A DNA stretch of 64,000 nucleotides, taken from Anas platyrhynchos. Its lineage: Eukaryota; Chordata; Aves; Anseriformes; Anatidae. The notes under the pieces were generated by a model. The model did no database searches. It was not told where the DNA came from and worked only from the letters and a program-made list of their open reading frames with translations. The translations under genes and the position numbers were made by a program. Shown piece by piece: positions 12,382 through 25,947 of the stretch. Every line of letters begins with the position of its first letter. Positions within the stretch are counted from its first letter, which is position 1. The stretch spans positions 29,476,501-29,540,500 of the forward strand of contig NC_092593.1 in NCBI RefSeq assembly GCF_047663525.1, given 5' to 3'.

Positions 12382-13978
12382 AATTTTGAATGTCAGGGCA
12401 AAACAAAAGGAAACTTTTTAGGGTTTCTGAAGTGGGGAAAGCTGAATTTTTGAGGAGAATAGGATGGGTCAGTTAAATCTTTTGTAGTCTTTTTGGCCAA
12501 CTCTGAACTTTACCTTGGCTTTGGCTAATACATAAGCTTGCAGACACCCAAGCCTTCCTCTGCCCAGATAAAAACAGGCAACATCTGTCCTCACTTCTCA
12601 CCCCCCTGCACTGTAATTGTCCAATCATTTCTTCCAGGGTCTAAGGCATAGTTGAGGCCATGTATCATGTTGCATGTGTCTTCTGGCTAAGGGAGACTGG
12701 ACAGATCATTAGCAGCACTTGTTGATGGGCTGGATGGGTCACTGCTGAGTGACAGGTCATTCATCACAGTTCCCAGTGGTGAAAGGTCTTGCCTTCAAAT
12801 GGTTCCCACTCCCCATCGGCCTGGTAGTGGGATTGTAGAGATGGGATCTAGGTTTCCTGCTGCAGAAAAGAAGAGCTCTACTTGTTGGGTCATTGCCACT
12901 GCTGGGCCAACTCAAGAAATTGGGCCGAGCCTCCCCTAATATTCATTCACTTTAAAAAGACACCTAAACCTTCTGCCTGAAAGTCTATAGAGCTAGTTTT
13001 GAGCCAAAACACAGCTGTTCTCCCATACTTTGATGGAAAAAACAAATGCCTAATATCTTCCCTTTCTTGGAAACTCTGCTCAAAAATCACATCCACTCTT
13101 CCTTTCCTATTCATCTTTTTAGCCACATTTTAACTTTTTATTAAGTTCTTTCCCAACAGTGCTTCTCTACGCTCTCTGTGCGGCTTTCGGTATTAGAGAC
13201 ATTCCCACAGCAGGAGGACAAAATACATCATCCCAGCCCCCAGCCTGTTTATTGCTTTTTGTCTGAAGAACGTGGGCCTAACCCATAGCCTCAGAAGAGC
13301 TGTGGCTCACGCTCTGTGGGGTTTGGTGGTCTTGTTTAACATCTTCTACACCTTAGTGTCTCAGCAGAAGGTGAGATCTGGCGAGGAGACCCTCAATAAT
13401 CAGCACTGAGATGAAGGGAATTGGACAGGATCCTCCTTTCCTTGCTTTTTTGTGTTCAAATGGTTGACAAGAGGGAAGGGCTATCACCTTGGAGAACCCC
13501 CTGGATGACTGCTGAACTTCTCACCAACTAAATAAATAAAAACATGGCAGAATTCATTATTGAATTGTTTAGAAAAACGTTTTAAATAGATTCTTTTAAA
13601 TAGAACATTTAAAGAAACATTCCTAAGAAAATATAATGTATTTTGAAAAAAGCAACCTAACCCTGACCCCCTTACTTCAACATGCTTCAGTTTAAGTGTC
13701 CTTGTTTCTCCTGGTACTTTAGCTGTCTGCTTCCCCTGTTCCCCCTTTGGACAGCCCTAACAGACCTTGAGAGCTGAGCAGGAGGCCAGCAGGAGGAGGC
13801 TCACTATGTCCAGGGTTACCTGGCCACCAGTGGAGTGAGCACAGAAAGCCACAGTGCTTTACTTTGAGTTCTGCTACAGCGATGGGCTGGTACCTCCAGA
13901 TGAAATTGCTTAGTTATCAGTTGATTTATCTTCTCTTTGGTGTTTAACTCGTTACTGAAGGGTTGAAATCTTACATTG

Positions 13979-14012
13979 AAAAAGAAAGAAAAAAAAAAAA
14001 AAAAAAAAAAAA
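13979..14012. repeat. A-rich tract
   Basis: AAAGAAAG followed by a pure A run to 14012; no recognised element attached. Confidence 0.9.
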
Positions 14013-15063
14013 GCCTTGCTGAGTAGCTACACTTAGAACATCAGAAGAGACATTCAACCAAACCTGCTCAGCTGAGAGGGAACGTTATTTTTCTTAGCCT
14101 GATTAAAACTTCTTCTTTGTCTTTACTAACACCTGTTTGACTCAAGCACCTGAATAAACTTTGAGGAGGAAAGATAGCTTTGTTAAAGACTCAAGTGGAC
14201 CTCAGAAGATCAGGTTCCACTTCTGGGACCCTCAGCAAATCCAGGGGAAGCCAGGCTTGACATTCCTATTGAGATCTGTGGAGAAAAAGCAGGAAAACCC
14301 AATCATTTCTTTCAGAAACAATTAGGTGAAAAGCCCCAACCCAAACAAACAAATTCTCAAAAGTTAAGGTTTGTAGAATTTAAAAGAAGCAATCATAACA
14401 AAACATAAATTACTAGCATTATTTTTGGAGTGTTGTTACAGAAATATGAAATGTACTGGCTGTTTTCTCAAGAGTAATGACCTCTATTTGTGTGGACCAT
14501 ATTGTCTGTTGGGGTATTGTGAACAATTGCCCCAGTCTTCTTGACCTAGATCTGGCTGCAAATACACCACTGAGCAGACATCAAAGCTGGTCTGAGGAAC
14601 ATGTAGTAGCTGAAGCACTGGAAATGAAATTATCAAGGAAACAGCTGCACCCCTGGAAGGTACAGGAAGAGCATTCCTGCAAAGCATCTGTGAATTGCAT
14701 GTGTGGTGTCAGGGAGGATGCATGTTTGGGTGAGGTAGCAGATATTTTAATCCCCTGGCCTGCTGCATTCAGGAGTCAGAGTATCCTTCCCACTCCCTTG
14801 CTCCCATCAATGGCTATCTCCATTGCATCCCTGGTGTTCTCTGCTGGGCAAGGGTGACTCACTGGATATTATATTGCACCTTGCGTTCTACCTTCAGCAT
14901 CGCAGATGAGAAGTGGCTTTGGGAAATATTCCTTTTGGTGAGGCTATAAGACGCATTACAGGGCTGGATGCACCAGTACAGTCTTCATGGTGAGTCACAT
15001 TTCAGTCTCTGTGGTATGTGGTCAACTTCAAGTATATAAGGCATTATACGAAGTTAATATTTA

Positions 15064-15092
15064 TGTGTGTGTGTATATATATATATATATAT
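15064..15092. repeat. (TG)n(TA)n microsatellite
   Basis: TGTGTG passing into TATATA over about 29 bp. Confidence 0.9.
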
Positions 15093-15239
15093 TGAAATTA
15101 AGGGGGTAATACATGTACTCAAATCCTCCCCAGGAGCAGCCCCTGTTCAGGAGACATGGGCAGCATTGCAGCCTAAGGATGTCATCTAGCCTTCATGGTA
15201 TCCAATCCCCGAATTAAAACAATAATACTGAATAGTAGA

Positions 15240-16160
15240 TTTCTTTGCTATGAGGAAGAGCACCACAGCCTATAGTGGATTGCAAAGTATTACATTTTTC
15301 TGTATTTTTCCTCAAGAGTTCTTTTAACTTGCATTTAATTGTTGAAGGAGGAGAGCTATAAAATATACCTGTCCTCAGCCTGAACCTCCTGAAGCTTTTT
15401 CATTATCAATTGAGCTTTGTGATTTTTTTTTTTTTTCTGGCATCAATACTACTGTGATGTTTCATTTCCTTCTATTTTGCGCTTTTGGCAAAGATAAAGT
15501 TTACTGTCGGTTCCACTATATTCTCTATCAGGTGACCCAGAATGTGATCCACAACTTGCAAAGTCAGCAGAAAACTTTATGTTGCTCTCAGCAGGCTTTA
15601 CAGCGACCTTTAATAATTCTGCTCTCCCAAGGGGGCTGAAGTATGAATCCAGTAGGCATTTGTCGTGTCTCCATCTCCTAAAGGGCCAATAATTTCTTGC
15701 AATATTTTTGTAGGCCTTTGATCCATCACTGTTGCCTGATTGTGCTTTGAAGACTTAATAGTGCCCCATATCCCGCACTTATTAAATTCAAATTCTCCAG
15801 TTGCATTTCCCTGGAAGATACATAAAAATAACACATGGAGGAAATATAACTGGAAGATCCTTTGTATAAGCTGGCTTACGTTTCTTATGTGGGGAAGACA
15901 CTGAAACCATTGCTTTTACACTCGTGACAGAACCATCTGTATAATTTTGATGTAGTGGAGCATATCTGAAAAAGCAATAATAGGTTGGGGATCTGTGTGC
16001 TGGCATCAAAGCTTCAATTTTTTGAGTGCCGCTAGGCAGCCTTTCATTTAGCAAGAATTATCATTAGATGGGCCTCACAGTAATAATTGCCACAAGCTCT
16101 GACAATAGATGGGTCTGGTGGGATTTATTGCAGTTTTATCGTGATCAGGACATCGTTATT
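15240..16160. promoter_or_regulatory. Candidate conserved non-coding element
   Basis: AT-rich unique sequence without repeats, with many TAAT, CTTTGA and TTATTAAAT-type motifs. It is suggestive of a developmental enhancer. No alignment was available, so this is weak. Confidence 0.2.
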
Positions 16161-17647
16161 TCAGGGCTGGGAAAAGAATACCATTGAAGGCTCCTAGAAG
16201 TGCTCAGCTGATTGAAAGGGAAAGGTGAAACAGATAAGCCATTTTCTTGAGGATTGGAAGAGAACAGAGTGGGAAATGTAGCCTGTTTGAGGAGGAACCA
16301 CTATTGCATCCAAGCAGGAGGACAACTGGTCCATAAATCACTGAATGGCCTTGGGGATCCCCAGGTTGCTAGGTCCCCTTCCCATCCTTTACCAGAAGTG
16401 TGGTGAGGAACTTCTGCTCAAGAGTGATGTCTGGAGACTGCACCTAGGCATCTGGCAATTGGGCACAGGTGAAACCTCCCATCCAGATGGCTCGAGAGGC
16501 TCTGAATTTGGTAAGGATTCTTTGAGGATTCATTCTTCTGGGCAGTCGCTCCACAACTCTGCTTCTCCCAACCTGCTTGTTTGTCTTCTATCTTCCTTCT
16601 GTGCTGGGGAAAGCACAGATCCACAATGAAAGTGGATCTACTCCATCAAAAGCACAAGCAGCACTTTCTGGACATTTGGCGGGGTTGGTGGGACACATAC
16701 CTTCTAGCTTACGAGGCGAAGCCTAAATTAAAAGCTAAAAGAGTCAGCGTCTCACTGCATGTTGTGCAACCAGAGCTCAGCGATATTTTGTAAGTAGAGT
16801 TGCTCCATGGTTTTTGTTTCTGTTTTTCAGTGGGATCTGATTTTTTGATGGTAGCATATGCTAGTTTTGATGAAAAACTGATTTGGAAAACAAAATGGGG
16901 GAAAAATGGTTGAAAATAAACAACTTGTTTTCAAGGAAGTTGAGGATTTCCTAAAGGAAGTTTTCAGAAGCATGAGAGATTTTGTTGGGGAAAAGCAGGA
17001 GGCCACAGGCGTCAGTGCTTACTGCTAGTATTGCAAAAGATGAATCCTCACAGATTGATAAAATAATTCTGAAAACCCCAAAGTGTGACTGCTATTTTAG
17101 TACACTCTTTCTTCTCTGTACAAAAATACTAATGGGGATGTGGATGCGAGGAGATTTTGAAATGAAACTTTTCAAGATGAGTTTTGCTTTGGAAAAGGGG
17201 CAGAGAAGCATAACACACTATTAAGATTTCACTGTTTCGCTGATTTATTTAGCTGCAGGCAGGGATAGGCAGACTGCATTGCTCCCAACACACATGGGGT
17301 AAAACTCCTCGTGCATGCAGTGGGAGCAAAGTGAAGCCAGTGCAGACTGATTTAGAAATTTGCAAGCAAACATCTGTCAGGCACTCAGCAGAGATGAATA
17401 ACAAAATCAGACTGGAGCAGACATATGACGAAATCCTTCCATGTGGAGGGAAGGGGAAGGGGGAGGGAGATGGCAATCCAACGTGTACTAATATTTTTGT
17501 TATAATGCAAGGCGTATCAGTAACACACACACGTGAAGCTATGGAAATGTGCAGAATATTGTTGTGCCATATGTTTTAAATATCATTAAGTAGGCCAGTT
17601 TTGTTGTATATTTGATATTCTGGCTGTTGTCACTAGGAATGGCCCAA

Positions 17648-17672
17648 CCAATTCATATGGAATATGAATTGG
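17648..17672. repeat. Perfect short inverted repeat
   Basis: CCAATTCATAT, spacer GGA, then ATATGAATTGG: 11-bp arms that are exactly complementary. It can form a cruciform or hairpin; no function is assigned. Confidence 0.85.
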
Positions 17673-18398
17673 CCTTAAACTTTGTCTAATCGCTGACCCA
17701 AAGAGAGTTTGCAAAATGCATTTCTAACCTGAGAAATGACAGGCTGAATCTTGCGCTGTGGGAGGAGGCCAATTGGTCATACGCTTGACCCAGATACAAA
17801 TCTCTTGGGTTAAAAATAAAGAGGCTGTTGGATAGCAGGGATCAAAACATGTCACTGATAAGATTTGTTTTGCTTTGTTTTCTTTTTGCTGGAAAAATAC
17901 ATCTCAGGCAAAAATTCTGGTCATAATTTTTTGCAAGTTAGAGTTTTCAATATTTTCCCATTGGTGTCTCAAAACAAGGAGGAAGTAATGAAATGTTGAT
18001 TTATCCACATTTTTAATTTGGAAATTGATGTAAAACTTATACGTTCTTTCAGATTCCCCCCCAAAAGAGGAACAATTAAATTTGAAAAGTGAAAGAATTT
18101 TTCCTTCTTATATGATTTCTTACATTTTGAAAAGAGAGGAACCCCACCCAATTCCTCAGTGTTTTAGATAAGGAGCGTTGCCCTCAATTTTGAAATGCTT
18201 AAATAAAAGCCTCCTAAGTTTAGAAGAAAGCAAGAGCATTATTTCTACAGACAAATTCTTTTATTTCACTCCTGCTTTTTTGTTTGGAAGGGTCTCCCTG
18301 TCAGAAGAAGAATAGAGCAGAGGAAATCAGGGTGTGGAGAGTCATAGAGTCATTTTTTTATTATTAACATTTCTTCAAGGAATTCTTGCTTCTTTTCC

Positions 18399-18400
<2 letters not shown>

Positions 18401-18431
<31 letters not shown>
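18401..18431. repeat. Poly(T) tract
   Basis: Thirty-one consecutive T's, the same length as the A tract at 10852-10882. Confidence 0.9.
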
Positions 18432-18435
<4 letters not shown>

Positions 18436-18829
18436 CCCCATTGAGAACAAGGAGGAATCAGTGAGATAAACAGCGGGGACCACTCATGCGTGACAGATCC
18501 TTTTGCCTCTCATCCCCACCTCTTGGAAATGAAATTGAACTCATGAAGAATTTCAAATGAAAACACCACGCAACGGATTTTGGGGGGTGGGAAAATCTGC
18601 TTGCATGCCTGGGTAGTCTTAGTTTCTCTTTGCAGAATGTGGGCTGAGACCTGAACATCTCGCAGGGCTCCTTCCTGTTCCCACATCTGTGCCAGGAATC
18701 GGCCTCTGCGGGAGGATTTCGGTTAACGTGTCCTGGGAAGACGGGAGCCAGAGGGAGATGTAGCTCCCTCTCTCAGAGCTATCCCGAATCTGCAGCCCCT
18801 ACACAAGTAAGGGCACTAACGCTGCTTTT

Positions 18830-19430
18830 GTTGCTGGAGTTGGCTGTGAATGTGCACGAGGATCAGAGCCCATGACTCAGAAGATGCTGTTTTTGCAAGC
18901 ACTTCGCCGACTACAAAGTCACTGTCAGAGTTTGGCTTTACCTTGCTAAACCTTTATGTAAAAAGCATTTCCTTTCCCCAGAAGAAAGCTGCTTGCTGGC
19001 AATTAAACCAGCAGCTGTTTACTCCCAGATTTGCTCTTCCTTGGTGCCATCAATTAGCTCGTCACTGAAGTCAAAGACTTTCAGAGGCATCAATCATCCC
19101 GACTTTTATGCTCCAGACAGATCAATTGGGTTGTTCAATAATAAAATTCTCTGCCAGTATTTGCTGCTTCCATTTCATTTTACACATTAGGGTCTAGTGC
19201 GGGAACATCCAAAAAGCAGAAATTGTGGGTGCAGAAATTGTATAAGGCCCTTTGGAGAAAAACTGAGGTTCAAAACACGGGCTGGACCAAATCGCCGTGA
19301 TGTGTTGAAAATTCAGGCAGGCCTCCTGGGAGCCATTAATGCTCCTCACTGCTTTAATCACATGTTCAAAAGCTTAAAGCCAAAATGCTTTGTTTGATCA
19401 CTTCGGCCTCTTGTTTATGGTAGGCTAGAG
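18830..19430. promoter_or_regulatory. Candidate conserved non-coding element
   Basis: Unique sequence with CAATTAAACCAGCAGCTG, ATCAATTAGC, ATCAATCATC and ATTAATGCTCC-type motifs (homeodomain sites plus a CAGCTG E-box). The same caution applies: motif impression only. Confidence 0.25.
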
Positions 19431-22179
19431 TGCTTTAGCCACTTACACCTGTTTAGAGACCACTGATGTGCTTGCCTAAATTTTTTTAGTCCCCACCTAT
19501 TTCTTTTATCTCTTTTAAACTTTACACGTTTCCCTGTGCTATTTTAGCTTAACCCTTTAAACAATACTGTCTTCCCACAGAAAGAAAGTAGGATAAAAAG
19601 TAGAACAAAAAGCAAAACCACCATCCCTAAATTTATCTCTTCCTATGCCCTTTGCAGCAGGAAGAGAGGGAAAAGTGCTGGAGTGAGGCAACTGATCTTG
19701 GTTCGGAGATTTTGAGAATTGCCAAGTCTGCTATTTCTTCTAGTGGTCTGGTTACCCTTAGAAGAGCACATTTTATTCTCATTTCACAGATGGGATGTCT
19801 ATGGGGTGCTTTCACCCTGTAAAGCTACTGGTACAGGACTCTTGGCTGTCCAAGAGCAGAGGGGTTTTGGGAATCACTTGGCACTGTGGTGGTGAAGGCA
19901 GAGAGGGAGAGGGGACAGCTAGGATGTTAATGTGATACTATTTCAGTCTGGAGATCATTCATCAATGCTTCTTTGGTTCATGAGGTAGTTTTGGGTTGAT
20001 AAATCTGTCGCCAGTGATGGTTCGGTCACATTTCAATGTCCCTGCAAGTTCTCTTGCAAACGATGGCATTTCTGCTGTGATGGAGATGTTTCATCCAGCC
20101 CCATTTTGAGTCACTGCACGGTCCATGGCTGTATTTCAGTCCACTTACCAAATGTGACAAAAGCAATTCTGGCTCCTTCGCTGCAGTGACTCATAAGGAC
20201 AAGTTTTTAAGATATTAAGTCCCAGGAGCGGGGCCAAGAGAGTTCAGACACTGCCTGCCTCACAGTTGCTGTCTCCGTCCTTCTCCATTGCGTGTTTACA
20301 TATCAGCTGGAAATTTCCTAAATAAGTTGACTCTAACCATCAACAAATACCATTCAGATAATGCACATTTCATGGTAGTTTTCAGTACTCTGCCTACAGG
20401 AGGATATAAAAACTTCTTTTGTTATAATATAGCCTCCTTGGCAGCTTGTAACTCAGTGGGAAAGACTCTGGATTCCTGGAGGAGCACACTGTGTCAGCGA
20501 TTTTGGGTATTTCAGGGAGCGTGAGGCCTCACTGGGGAAAAAGGAAAGCCCGAGAAAAACACTGCTCTCCTTTAAGATGAATCAGTAATCAAATTAGGTC
20601 AAAAATCAAAATGTGCTAGTAAAGGGTGTGAAAAGACAATCTCTATCCACAGATCTGGTGGGCTTTTATAGGAAATGGGAACTCTGCCAGCTGTCTACTG
20701 AGTGTGTGTCTGTGTCATATTTCATTTCAAAATGAAAATTCAAGGGAGTGAAATCTTCCATACACACTTCCCAGTACTTTAGTTAGCTTAGTAAGGTGTC
20801 GGCAGAGGTAGCTTCCATCTCCGGGTGTGCACAACCCAAAAGGGGATGCCCTTGAGCGGGGACATTTGGGGGACTTTGTTCCGAGGGGCACAGGCATCCG
20901 ATGATCTGTCGCCTCTCTGAGACAGGCATCAAGGTGTCCCCGGCCAGGATTTCTTCCATCCCGAGTGCTTTCTATGCTCCACGTTCCTTAAGAACCTTTG
21001 TATTTTCAAGGAAGATTGTTCTTTGAATGCAGGAGATCCAAGTAAAAAGGTTGAAATGTATTAAAGCTTCCTAGTGAAATCATTTCCCCACCAAACTGAC
21101 ATTTTGCACTAATAAAAAAAAATCTGGAAAGGGTTTGTTTTCCTGAGAAAATCCTGAGTTCAACATTAAAAGTATCACAAAAGGTTGGATGGGAGATCTT
21201 TTCTTTTCTTTTTCTTTTTTTTTTTTTTTTTTAATTATTATTATTATTAAAATAATTGCAAACATAATTTTCACAGAAAATCTAATGTTAAAGAAAATAT
21301 AGATCTTGAGTTGAAAATTTTGACTGGGTCAGTTGTGGCTTTTTACTTTTACTTTTTCATTGCAAATCCATATAGAACTTTGCTCTCTGCCTTATTTGCT
21401 CTGATCAACTCTGTAAAACATAGTAGAGAGTTCATGTACTCAGTCATAAAATGCATCACATTGTTTTTCCTAATGAATAATAACAGAATGGCATAATTTT
21501 GGTTTCTCATTGGAAAAAAAAAATGCAATGACCTTTTTCCTTTTTTTTTTTTTTTTTCCCTACCTAAACTGCTCTGCACAGAAGAAGTGTCTTTTCAGAT
21601 CAAGGGTGGGAGATTGGAGGGTTGTTTGGCAGGTGTTGTGTGTGTTCACCAAAAAAAAAAAAACTCTGCCAATGTAGAAAACATTTCATAGAAGTAGAAT
21701 TTTTTTTGCTTTTAATTTTTTTAACATCTCTTTTTCTTGAACACGTGGCTTGTAGGGTGGAGGCATCTTGGACACTGCTCTTTTGCTGTCAGATATGCAG
21801 CCCTTCCATGCAGTCCTTGTAAGCAGGAAAGAGCTACAGGACTCCTGCTCTGAATGTCAAGTTTGAAAGTGAAGCGGCATCAGTGTGGCTGATTAAAGGA
21901 GCTGACGCCAAAGAGAAATGTCATGGACAGTTTAGAAAAGCAGATTGAAATGGCTTTAAAATGTGGAAGAAGGGTCTTGGAGCTGAATTTAGGAGGGAAC
22001 TCCCGACCTCCTTCACAGCCCCCTACTCTGGGAAGTACCACAAAGACTAAGCTGCTTGGGAAAACACATCTACAAGTTGTTGTTGTTGTTGTTTTAGCTG
22101 ACATATTAAAAATGAAAGAAAAAAAAATCCTCCAGAATATTTCTTTTCAGTAAAGAGCCTTCTTTCAACAACAAAAAGA

Positions 22180-22740
22180 CAATTCAAAGGAATATTTCAA
22201 ATGGCTGTTTTTAATTAACTCACGTGATCAGCTGGTGGAAGAATTAAATTAGAGTTGCCTGATTTTATTATGGGTCCATTTTATCCACAGACCAGCAAAG
22301 GTAAAAGGCAAAACTTCCGTGAAGGGCCTGATCCAGGGCATGCTGGAGGTTTGGAAAGACCCCCTCCAACTCCTGGCATCTTTCAACTGGGTTGATCGAT
22401 AATTCACAATCCACCTCTAAATTTATCAGCTCACTGTCTTTAACTGAGTGTATTTTACATGGATTTATTTTTAATCATGTGCTGTGGTGCAATGGGCTGT
22501 TTGGCGAAGAGGCTTTATAGACCCAACGTGTACACTTTTGGGGGAAGATAATTACACGAGTTCAAAGTCTCGTCAGCCAATCGTATTTTGGTATTCATGC
22601 AAGCTGTTTCATAATGCTGTTTTGAACCCTGTTGGTGGCATAATTAAGATTTAATTAAATACAGGAATAGAAACATGTTGTTCATTTGACCATCTGTGAG
22701 TCAATGACTACAGTGGTTTTCTAAGTTTCTACGCTACATG
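22180..22740. promoter_or_regulatory. Best candidate conserved non-coding element in the TWIST2-bHLH interval
   Basis: Repeat-free, dense in TTAATTAA, TTTATTATGGG, ATAATTA and CCAATCG-type motifs, with the double E-box at 22221-22234. Scattered CpGs survive in AT-rich DNA, which is often a sign of constraint. Confidence 0.3.
22211..22234. promoter_or_regulatory. Homeodomain site plus two adjacent E-boxes
   Basis: TTAATTAA, then CACGTG and CAGCTG two bases apart, within a stretch that looks like conserved non-coding DNA. E-boxes are the sites bound by bHLH factors such as the two encoded here. No conservation data are available. Confidence 0.3.
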
Positions 22741-24030
22741 CTGTTAGTGAGTGTTTCATATTATTTTCCATCTCCCCAACCATAGTTGCACGTTTTCAGA
22801 GCCACTGAAGAGCCAGAGCAGATATTATAATCTTGTGTTGATGATCATCTCTTTCTGCTGTTCTCAGCTATTGATAACACTGAGCACAGTTAAACCTTTT
22901 AAGTGTAGCATGAGCTGCTAAGACATCAAGGAACAGAAATGCCAGGAAGAAACGATAGCTTCATCCGAAGACAAAAATAAAAGAGAGGGTGCATTTTGTT
23001 TCCTTCATTTTTTTGGTGGAGGCATGTACAAGCCAGTGGTACCCAACCTTTAATAACAATAATAATGTAGATTCAAGCACTTTTTTCTCAGAGTCTTCCT
23101 AGAGCACCTAGCACAAAGCAGCATTGCTCTCAGTTTCAGGATGGATGTGCCAGAGATGTTCAAAGTGTAGCAACAATCAAGTACCCAAGTGCACATCAGG
23201 GCTCCAGAGTACCAGTTTCTACACTATCCAGAGCTCAGAAGACGTTTAGCTGATGTGCCAAATAGTGCATTTTTTATGTTGACAAAAGCTATTTGTGAGT
23301 TGGTGTTGAATATAAGTTCGATTTAACTGAAAAGGGTGGGTTTCTCCTAATTAAAGTTGTTTTTTTACTGAAATTTTAGAAGGGAAATGTTTTGATTTCA
23401 ACAAGATATTATGAGACTAAATTTGGTTAAATGTTGTGTTTTTAAATAGTGCAAAGTTCACCCCAAGCCAAAACTGAAACATTTTGTTTCAGATACAATG
23501 AAATGTCATGTTTGATCTGAGCATTTTTTCCCTACTGTTTTCTGGTTTAGTGGATAAAAGAAAAAAAAAAAAATGTTTGACTTAACTCAAACAATATTTA
23601 TTCTTTATGGGATTTTTCTTTTTCTTTTTATTGGGGGGGAGGGGGTAGAGGGTGGAGGGGACGGAATGGGAGTGTCGACCACCAACCCCCAAAACTTTTT
23701 CCAAAACTTTTGCTGAAGCATCTAGGAAAAACACAGAAGGATTTGCCCTTGCTCCTGTTTGAGTTCCTCTTGTAGTCTACCAAAATAAGCTATACATTTT
23801 CTTTTCTCACAAGACAGCTTTTAAAATCAGAATTTTCACAAATACATTTGATTAACTATTTTTTTTTCTGTATTTAAACACTTTTTATTTCTTGTTTTCA
23901 CTTTCTCTTTTGGTTTTCTGCTTTGGTATACAAATGATGGTGATCAATCAGGTGAGTAACAAAGGGCACTGCCAACAATTAAAAAAAAAATGTTTCAGAA
24001 AGTGAACACTTCCCAGAAGGGGAGGAAATT

Positions 24031-24076
24031 GGGGGACGGGGGGGGGGGGATGTGGGGGGGGGGGGGGGCGGGGGAG
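24031..24076 (+). repeat. G-rich tract with G-quadruplex potential
   Basis: Several runs of five or more G's, separated by single A, C or TGT interruptions, over about 46 bp. Four or more G-runs close together satisfy the G-quadruplex pattern on the plus strand. Confidence 0.85.
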
Positions 24077-24934
24077 TGGTGGAAGCTAGAAATGACTAGC
24101 AAAACCTTAGCAGGAATTGATCCATGAGCTTTCACAGTCATGATCCTGATGCAGATGAATTTGATTCAGTGTTTCACAGTGACGTTCCTGCTAATGATGC
24201 TCTCCTGTGAGCATGTGGAGGACGTGACAATACCATCTCCTCTGATGCTTAATTTATTATAGTCTCCATGAATTTTCAGGGCTCAGAAATGACTTTTACC
24301 TGCCATATTCTTCCATGTGATTCCAGCTACTCGCTGAATAGATCAGAGGCAGGAGTGGTGCGGGTGCTTCAGAGCTTACCAAAGGCCGTTTTGGCTCCCA
24401 CCATCATGAACTGGTGACAGCAGCCCTGTGGTCCCAATTTCTGAACTAACCGTGCTCTTCTCTTGAAAACGCTGCTGAAATATATCCCAGCCATCTCTGG
24501 CTCTGCTGCTGTTCCTCTCATCTTTATTGTCATGCATGTCACATCTTGGAGAGCTCACGGCTCCCAGTGCAACAACATTTTTGGCAACAGGGAATGATAA
24601 TTTTCAAGGGGGTGCTTCAGAGTGCTGCAGGACAGGGGCTATCAGCTTCTGTCTCCTCTTGAGATTCAAGGACTTTGCTGAAAGAAGGATATAGTATAAC
24701 GAGGAGTTGCTTTCATTCTTTTGCCCATCCCCTATTTCAATGATATTTGAAAGTCCCTGCCGGTTTCAGTTCTACTCTGTGTAAGACCTTGGGATTTTGC
24801 AGGTGTTAGGACAGCAGGAGTTTTAAAATGTTTTGCACTGGGCTGTTTCTTCTCCTTTTGAGACCACTGGTTGAAATCTTGCTAACATCACTGGGCTCAA
24901 CACCAAGCGCTCCAGAAAATCCTACCTTTATTTC

Positions 24935-24962
24935 AAAAAAAAAAAAAAAAAGTGCTGGTGTG

Positions 24963-24996
<34 letters not shown>

Positions 24997-24997
24997 A
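24935..24997. repeat. Split A-rich tract
   Basis: Two or three long A runs broken by GTGCTGGTGTGTT and a single G. It generates spurious Phe-rich minus-strand frames. Confidence 0.85.
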
Positions 24998-25896
24998 GTG
25001 AGCAGGAAGGGTCCGTTCTGCAGCTGTGCCTCTGCGGAGCAGCATTGCACGCCTGCTTTGCAGCCGATGAGCGGATGGCATGTTCCTCGCCTTCAGCACA
25101 GCTGCTCGGATTTCCACCAGGCAAGGATTTGGCTTGGAGTACGGTGTGTGAAGGTGCCGCCGGCTCCGTGCTGAGACACATACCATGGGGATGGATACGA
25201 GTCAAGAAGCTCTGATGCTCGCAGCCTGGAGGTGCTACCTCCTTTTCAAAGCGCCCCTGGAGCCTCCGTAACATGTTCGTAAAGGGGCATGTTTAGATAC
25301 CTGTTGCACATAAATAGATCAACAGAAATAAGCACAACTATGTGAAATGTGGAATAAACTCATAAACACCTGCAGCTATTTTCAAAGTCAGGTATATAAA
25401 TGGATCTATTGTATTGCACAGTGATATCTGTAATTGATTTCAAGTTATCAGCCTATAATATGCAATACATCTCTTCATCTAAAAAAAAAATAACAACAAC
25501 AGCAGAGAATATTTCTTCTTCTCAAAGCAGATCTTAGCAATATCACATTGCTTGACATGTTTTCTTCCATCCCTGACACTAAGCATTTACATGGAAGAAA
25601 TACACAGCACGTATGGCCGTGACTGTGAAATGGAATTTCCTCCAGTAGAACTTTGCTTCTGGACAGATGTTGTAAAGTCACCTTTCTGTCTGCCAGAGCA
25701 GATGGGCTCTGCAGTCTCTGACTGCTCTAGGCAATTTAGGGAATGATAAAGGCAGAACCAGAGCCTGTGTTAGTGCATGATTAAACTTTGTAACATCTCC
25801 AGTTGCTGTTAGAAGTGGTTGTTCAGTTTTTAATAATTTTTTTAAAGTATATTTTTTTCTTTAACCAAATGAGTTTTTCTGTGGGAAAAGGTATGT

Positions 25897-25947
25897 TGTG
25901 TTTTGTTTTGTTCTGCTTTGTTTTGTTTTGTTTTGTTTTGTTTTTTT
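25897..25947. repeat. (TTTTG)n pentanucleotide repeat
   Basis: About nine units of TTTTG with two variants over about 50 bp. Confidence 0.9.

Larger units (their letters stand above)
10541..14460. other. Intergenic, nothing recognised beyond simple tracts
   Basis: Apart from the A tracts and one short inverted repeat listed separately, I see no coding signal, RNA gene or known repeat. Confidence 0.5.
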
